Positions 20,986 through 24,737 of a DNA stretch of 24,737 nucleotides are shown here, piece after piece. The stretch is from positions 1 to 24,737 of the forward strand of contig CAMZDE010000011.1 in NCBI GenBank assembly GCA_947305255.1. Reading direction: 5' to 3'. The notes beneath the pieces were generated by a model. It was not told where the DNA came from and did no database searches. It saw only the letters and a list, made by a program, of their open reading frames with translations. The position numbers and the translations under genes are program-made. The DNA is from an uncultured Alphaproteobacteria bacterium (GTDB taxonomy: Bacteria > Pseudomonadota > Alphaproteobacteria > Rs-D84). Each line of letters starts with the position of its first letter. Position 1 is the stretch's first letter.

Positions 20986-22752
20986 ATGAAAAACAGAGTA
21001 TGTAAAATATCTTTATATTCTATGATGTTAGTGTGCGCGATGAACACAGCGGCACACGCGCGTGTCAATGTCAGAAATTATGCCACTGCCCCTGGCACCA
21101 GAAGCCAGATGATTGCGGCACAACAACAGTTAGCGGCGGCAAATACTAATGTCTATGCAACAACAACCAGCGCGACTGAAAACCTGCCTGTGGCGGTTGA
21201 TGATCCAAATTTAGAAAGACAAATATTGGATAACACGTCTGAGATGGTCAGCGCATCTGATTTGGCGGATTGTTCCATGATTTATCCGAACGGTTTGTTC
21301 AAATGGGGCGTCCCAGAATCTGGGGTACGCAGAAATCAGACATCACAATGTGTTGCGGTTATTGAATTGCGCGACGCAAATTCGAACGCAGTGTTGGCAC
21401 AAACTACGTTGGCGTCTGGTGACGTGATGAAATGTAATATTGATATGTTCCCACAATCGGGTTGGCAATCGGCGTTGGCTAGTGTTGAATTGCCTGCAGA
21501 CGAAGCCCCCACGGTTGATGACGTCGAAAAAGTAATGGATCAAGAACAAAAACAAAATGCAGGATTAAAAATTGCGGCAGGTGCAATATTGACTGGGTTG
21601 GCCGGAAATATTTTGGCACCAAAAGAAGCTGGTGACAACAGATTATTAGGAACCAGCAAAGAACAATTAGTTGATACTGCGATTGCCGCAACTGCGGGCG
21701 CAGGGATTATGGCGGCCAGCACATATACTGGCAAAGTCGCAGGTGACACTATAAAATCGACGGCTGTGAATGCAGCCACAGGCGCAGTTGTTGCTAATAT
21801 GGCTGGTGGAATGGCCGGCGGTGGTGATTCAACTCTGACTGTCAAAAAGTGCGTTATCAAAGAAAAAACCCAAGGTGGCACCACTCATGAATCTGGGCCA
21901 TTTGACTGTATCGCCGGAAACATTGATGTTATTTCCGGAGAATCAAATGGTATCAACAATTGGCAAGACGCGGACGAAAATGTATATTTTATAAACAGCA
22001 ATCGTAACCTGAAACAGTGCAAACAAAATGATGACGGCGATTATTCTATCAATGGTGTGATGTATTCGTGCGTCAATTATCCATCCAATTTGTTAAAGAT
22101 TCAATTGAGTGCTTTCCCAGAAGATAGTTTCGAAAACATTCGTGTATCGGGTGAAAAGCGTCACACATCGGACAATATTGAAAAATATATTCTGGACGGA
22201 AATGAATTTGTATCTGAAACCGTCGGGAATATTTCGCCTGAACACTATTTTAAAATTTATAGCGCCAGTTTTTCAACCGGCAGAACAGAACACGGTTATG
22301 CGGTATTTCCGAATGGAATCCCAAATAAAATGTTCGGCTATAAAATAAAAGATTGGGATATGTTGCGTATTAAAAATATCGTTCGGTATTTTGCTCGTAA
22401 TGGTGATGGTTCGGTGGGTCCAGAACGCAAAGACGAATTTGACCCAGAAACACAACAACAAACCACAGAAATTATTTTCACACCACTCGAAATCGATGCC
22501 GAAGATGGTGCTTTGGTTGATTTTTCAAACAAAGGACGCATGAAATCAACATTGACTGGTGCGGCCGCGGGTGGCGCATTGGGCGGATTTGCCGGATATC
22601 AAGGCGCAAAACAAGAAGTCCAAGAACGTTGGGTGTCTGCATCGCGCGAATACAATGATTCTTTGACGAATTTCTATTGTGCAACTGGGACACGGTATCT
22701 GTCGCAATATAATGATTATATTGAAATCCCCCAGATTAAAAAATTCGAATAA
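20986..22752 (+). CDS. Large exported protein with Gly/Ala-rich hydrophobic segments
   Basis: Product of 588 aa, function not recognised. The signal peptide (1-25) has cleavage near AHA/RV. Residues 26-70 are a low-complexity Ala/Thr/Gln linker like that of the upstream barrel. A Cys-containing domain (about 88-160) follows. Gly/Ala-rich hydrophobic stretches at about 196-280 (IAAGAILTGLAGNIL, AIAATAGAGIMAAS, GAVVANMAGGMAGGG) and 525-545 (AAAGGALGGFAGYQGA) resemble glycine-zipper segments. A second Cys-bearing globular domain lies at 290-515. No Shine-Dalgarno is visible; translation is probably coupled to the barrel gene nine nt upstream. It may work with that barrel in the envelope. Confidence 0.75.
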   Translation: MKNRVCKISLYSMMLVCAMNTAAHARVNVRNYATAPGTRSQMIAAQQQLAAANTNVYATTTSATENLPVAVDDPNLERQILDNTSEMVSASDLADCSMIYPNGLFKWGVPESGVRRNQTSQCVAVIELRDANSNAVLAQTTLASGDVMKCNIDMFPQSGWQSALASVELPADEAPTVDDVEKVMDQEQKQNAGLKIAAGAILTGLAGNILAPKEAGDNRLLGTSKEQLVDTAIAATAGAGIMAASTYTGKVAGDTIKSTAVNAATGAVVANMAGGMAGGGDSTLTVKKCVIKEKTQGGTTHESGPFDCIAGNIDVISGESNGINNWQDADENVYFINSNRNLKQCKQNDDGDYSINGVMYSCVNYPSNLLKIQLSAFPEDSFENIRVSGEKRHTSDNIEKYILDGNEFVSETVGNISPEHYFKIYSASFSTGRTEHGYAVFPNGIPNKMFGYKIKDWDMLRIKNIVRYFARNGDGSVGPERKDEFDPETQQQTTEIIFTPLEIDAEDGALVDFSNKGRMKSTLTGAAAGGALGGFAGYQGAKQEVQERWVSASREYNDSLTNFYCATGTRYLSQYNDYIEIPQIKKFE

Positions 22753-22753
22753 A

Positions 22754-22783
22754 AAAATTGCGGCATTGACCGCAATTTTTATT
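22754..22783. terminator. Bidirectional terminator
   Basis: AATTGCGG-CATTGA-CCGCAATT within A and T runs. It ends the plus-strand gene at 22752 and lies at the 3' end of the minus-strand gene ending at 22779. Confidence 0.87.
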
Positions 22784-24023
22784 TATGTGTATATGCCAAA
22801 ATCAAAGGCACGAATTTATCACGATATTGCGTCGGGATTTTTTCAATTGGAATTAAAATAGAATTATGTTGTCCCGCAGACAATTTCGGTAAAATTTCAC
22901 CGTTTTTCGCATTGATTATTTTATCCAAAACAACCGAAACTTTTTCATTTATATTCGGCAAAATAAATTTGATTTCGTCACCCGCCTTGATTTCATTCCG
23001 CAATTCAAAAGTTATATTTTTATCGTCAACCGCCGTCACAACGCCCGCCGCATGCCAATCAGATGTTGATCGCGTCGTATTGTAATCATGCGCATCGGGC
23101 GGCAGCGGTCCATCAAAGAAAGCCGTTGTATATCCGCGCGATTCCAACACATTCAAATCGTCCATAAATGGTGCCACATCAAAATGTTCAGGGTCACGAA
23201 CATAGGCATCAATCGCGTTACGATATGCACGCACCACAGATCCGACATAATATTCACTGCGATTGCGGCCTTCGATTTTCAGACTATCGGGCCCCGCTTC
23301 GATAACTTCTTTAATGCGCGGCATTAAACATAAATCTTTGGAATTCATAATGTATGCACCGCGGTCATCTTCTTCGATTGGCATTTCGATACCGCTTTGG
23401 GTTTCACGCAAAATCACATCGTATTTCCAACGACACAATTGCGCGCACGCACCGCGATTTGACGGCCGCCCAGTAATAAAATTAGATAACAAACACCGCC
23501 CCGAATAAGACATACACATCGCGCCATGAATAAAGATTTCCAAACCTATGTCCGGACATTGTTCACGTATAGATTTGAATTCGTCGTGCGATACTTCGCG
23601 CGCCAAAACACATTGAACTGCGCCTGCTTTTTGCCAGAATTTCACAGACGACGCCGAACAAATATTCGTCTGGGTCGAAATATGAATTGGAATCGTTGGA
23701 TGATTTTCACGCACCCACATCAAAACCCCAGGGTCAGATATAATCAACGCATCGGGACGCAAGTAATTTAAAACTTCTGAGACACGCGGCATATTCGCAT
23801 AATCGCGATCGTGCGCAAACAGATTGAACGCCAAATAGACTTTTTTGCCGTGTTCATGCGCAAAATCTATGCCCTGCTTTACTTCGTCCACAGTGATTTT
23901 TGCGCGCGCGCGCATAGAAAACCCCGGTAATCCCGCATAAATTGCATCGGCCCCATATAAAATCGCGGTCTTAAACGCGTCCAAAGTTCCCGCTGGTGCC
24001 AAAAGTTCAGGTATTTTTTTCAT
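22779..24023 (-). CDS. trhP: U32 peptidase-family protein, TrhP (YegQ)-like tRNA hydroxylation protein
   Basis: TrhP is a U32-family protein needed, with prephenate, for 5-hydroxylation of U34 in several tRNAs. The 414-aa product follows the E. coli YegQ layout: PELLAPAGTLDAFKTAILYGADAIYAG at the start, PDALIISDPG, PIHISTQTN, then the U32 signature EIFIHGAMCMSYSGRCLLSN and NRGACAQLCRWKYDV. Conserved cysteines in these segments are proposed iron-sulphur ligands. DSLKIEGR and YYVGSVVRAYRNAID follow, with a beta-barrel-type C-terminus. The GGGGA site lies six nt before the ATG. Next door is tRNA-Thr(TGT), a U34 tRNA and a likely substrate. YhbU/RlhA-type relatives are less likely by motif. Confidence 0.85.
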   Translation of the reverse strand: MKKIPELLAPAGTLDAFKTAILYGADAIYAGLPGFSMRARAKITVDEVKQGIDFAHEHGKKVYLAFNLFAHDRDYANMPRVSEVLNYLRPDALIISDPGVLMWVRENHPTIPIHISTQTNICSASSVKFWQKAGAVQCVLAREVSHDEFKSIREQCPDIGLEIFIHGAMCMSYSGRCLLSNFITGRPSNRGACAQLCRWKYDVILRETQSGIEMPIEEDDRGAYIMNSKDLCLMPRIKEVIEAGPDSLKIEGRNRSEYYVGSVVRAYRNAIDAYVRDPEHFDVAPFMDDLNVLESRGYTTAFFDGPLPPDAHDYNTTRSTSDWHAAGVVTAVDDKNITFELRNEIKAGDEIKFILPNINEKVSVVLDKIINAKNGEILPKLSAGQHNSILIPIEKIPTQYRDKFVPLILAYTHK

Positions 24024-24102
24024 TGTATCCCCGTAAAATTTTATGTTGCTATATATTTTTCAGGCAAAATTTAACAAAAGCAAGTTTTTTATCATTTTTT
24101 AC

Positions 24103-24131
24103 TTGAAAAACATTTTGATTCCATATAATAT
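24103..24131 (+). promoter_or_regulatory. Putative tRNA-Thr promoter
   Basis: TTGAAA (24103-24108) with TATAATAT (24124-24131) gives 15-17 bp spacing. A GC-rich stretch GCGTTGC follows before the start site, as in stringently controlled promoters. Confidence 0.55.
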
Positions 24132-24143
24132 ATGCGTTGCATT

Positions 24144-24219
24144 GCCGGTCTAGCTCAGCTGGTAGAGCATCTGATTTGTAATCAGAGGGTCGGGGGTTCA
24201 AGTCCCTCGACCGGCACCA
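24144..24219 (+). tRNA. tRNA-Thr (anticodon TGT)
   Basis: GCCGGTC pairs with GACCGGC. The D-arm AGCTC..GAGC, anticodon arm TCTGA-TTTGTAA-TCAGA with TGT at 24177-24179, T-arm GGGGG-TTCAAGT-CCCTC and encoded CCA are all present. Length 76 nt. Confidence 0.98.
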
Positions 24220-24226
24220 TCCGCTT

Positions 24227-24254
24227 AAAAAACCGCCATCCGGCGGTTTTTTTA
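24227..24254 (+). terminator. Rho-independent terminator of tRNA-Thr
   Basis: AAAAAACCGCC-ATCC-GGCGGTTTTTT hairpin with a trailing T-tract. Unlike tRNA-Leu and tRNA-Ser, no duplicated 3' end follows. Confidence 0.92.
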
Positions 24255-24289
24255 TAAAAAATCGTTTTCTATTCACACCAAAAATTCAT

Positions 24290-24319
24290 TTGCATGATAT
24301 TATTCAAATATGATATAAT
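24290..24319 (+). promoter_or_regulatory. Promoter of structured leader copy 2
   Basis: TTGCAT (24290-24295), 18 bp, TATAAT (24314-24319) within TGATATAAT. Both boxes and the spacing match the promoter at 13731-13760, although the spacer sequence differs in its 5' half. Confidence 0.75.
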
Positions 24320-24325
24320 ACCGTT

Positions 24326-24502
24326 GTCACGGAGGGTTTTCGTGATGGGGCATAACAACCCGTTTACAGTCGTCGCGGATAGACGTTAAACATCTCCAAC
24401 TATATATGGTTGGAGGGCAGCCGAATATATAGAATAAGGCGCGCAATTACTGTAAATTGTTGTTAACCTCCAACCACCTGAATTTTTCTGGTGGTTGTTT
24501 TT
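24326..24502 (+). ncRNA. Structured leader RNA, copy 2 (riboswitch/attenuator candidate)
   Basis: P1 is TCACGGA/TTCGTGA (24327-24345). P2 is TAACAAC (24353-24359) with GTTGTTA (24459-24465). P3 is TTTACAGT (24363-24370) with ACTGTAAA (24449-24456). P4 is CGTC/GACG (24371-24385) around a GGATA-containing loop. P5 is CTCCAAC/GTTGGAG (24394-24415). The 29-nt block 24420-24448 is identical to copy 1. The terminator CAACCACC/GGTGGTTG (24471-24497) with TTTTT ends it, 34 nt before the start codon. GGTTGGAGG (24408-24416) can alternatively pair with CCTCCAACC (24467-24475). P1 and P3 differ from copy 1 by paired changes that keep base pairing. Confidence 0.82.
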
Positions 24503-24535
24503 GTCATAAAAGTCAAAAGCAAAGGAGAGAAAACG

Positions 24536-24737
24536 ATGACAACAAAACCACTATTAACACTGGCAATTATGCTTGCATTACCATGCGCCGCAATGGCAGA
24601 AAATATATCTGACGCAATGTACACCGCGCCGAGCGCCGCGGACACGAATCACCCCGCACCAACAACTCAAGCGGGCGCACCGTATGGTCGTATTGATATA
24701 GATACCGCCGACCAAGAACATATCGCCACCACCGCAT
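24536..24737 (+). CDS. Exported protein, TAYVKGAYN family (partial, cut by window end)
   Basis: Only the first 67 codons are present. The signal peptide MTTKPLLTLAIMLALPCAAMA is followed by ENISDAMYTAPSAADTNHPAP and YGRIDIDTADQEHIATTA. It matches the start of the minus-strand gene 12801-13484 almost residue for residue. AAAGGAGAG precedes the ATG, as in that gene. The frame is open to the last base. It is controlled by the second copy of the structured leader, so the two genes form a paralogous pair duplicated together with their promoter and leader. Confidence 0.82.
   Translation, partial: MTTKPLLTLAIMLALPCAAMAENISDAMYTAPSAADTNHPAPTTQAGAPYGRIDIDTADQEHIATTA

Noticed and set aside
24049..24276. 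Minus-strand 75-codon frame over tRNA-Thr
   Set aside because: Antisense to tRNA-Thr and its terminator; contains the usual tRNA-antisense peptide RSRDLNPRPSDYKSDAL.
24326..24502. Known RNA (tmRNA, 6S, SRP, RNase P) or insertion-sequence end
   Set aside because: The signature sequences of those RNAs are absent, and there is no transposase or terminal inverted repeat. Paired substitutions indicate selection on RNA structure.

Overview
The window looks like a moderately AT-rich chromosome segment from a host-associated Gram-negative bacterium. Outer-membrane barrels ending in aromatic residues, Lgt, a glf/rmlC-type surface-glycan set, encoded CCA ends on all tRNAs and dense palindromic intergenic repeats fit an uncultured, probably gut-dwelling, alphaproteobacterium. 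That placement is inference from protein flavour, not a database result.

Layout: (1) 1-1335 holds rpmB (L28), tRNA-Leu(CAA) with an odd duplication of its 3' end and terminator, and an rmlC-like epimerase. (2) 1.5-7.0 kb holds six consecutive plus-strand genes for fibre-like proteins. Five have signal peptides and carry motifs seen in phage tail fibres (YYTKDEID, TKGYVD, IA[ST]TAYVKGAYN). The sixth has a T7-type tail-fibre N-terminus, no signal peptide and an attenuator-like leader. A 0.6-kb intergenic stretch (3899-4500) holds a GTCATTGCGAG-type palindromic repeat. (3) 7.0-11.1 kb is a minus-strand glycan operon (GT2, SDR epimerase, UDP-galactopyranose mutase, DUF4422 protein) with overlapping or nearly abutting genes. 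(4) 11.4-12.7 kb is a divergent seryl-tRNA synthetase. (5) 12.8-14.2 kb has a secreted TAYVKGAYN-family gene on the minus strand behind a long structured leader RNA, then a tRNA-Ser(TGA) region full of tRNA fragments and repeats. (6) 14.2-18.5 kb holds lgt, a small hypothetical gene, a Bax-inhibitor-1-family membrane protein, a 2[4Fe-4S] ferredoxin, an alpha2-type glycyl-tRNA synthetase and a small Cys-rich protein. (7) 18.7-22.8 kb holds two outer-membrane beta-barrels and a large exported protein. (8) 22.8-24.2 kb holds a TrhP-like U32 protein and tRNA-Thr(TGT). (9) 24.3-24.7 kb holds a second copy of the structured leader and the start of a second TAYVKGAYN-family gene, cut by the window end.

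The most interesting item is the pair of leader RNAs (about 13545-13724 minus and 24326-24502 plus). They share an extended -10 promoter and a 29-nt identical core. Their helices are preserved by compensatory base changes. A 9-bp pairing competes with an intrinsic terminator placed just before the gene. This is the architecture of a riboswitch or attenuator, and I do not recognise the family. A second theme is that two different tRNA genes (Leu, Ser) are each followed by the same roughly 65-bp core repeat and then by a copy of a tRNA 3' end plus terminator. A third theme is an exact extended -10 box, TGATATAAT, in front of six transcription units that all encode surface or fibre-like proteins.
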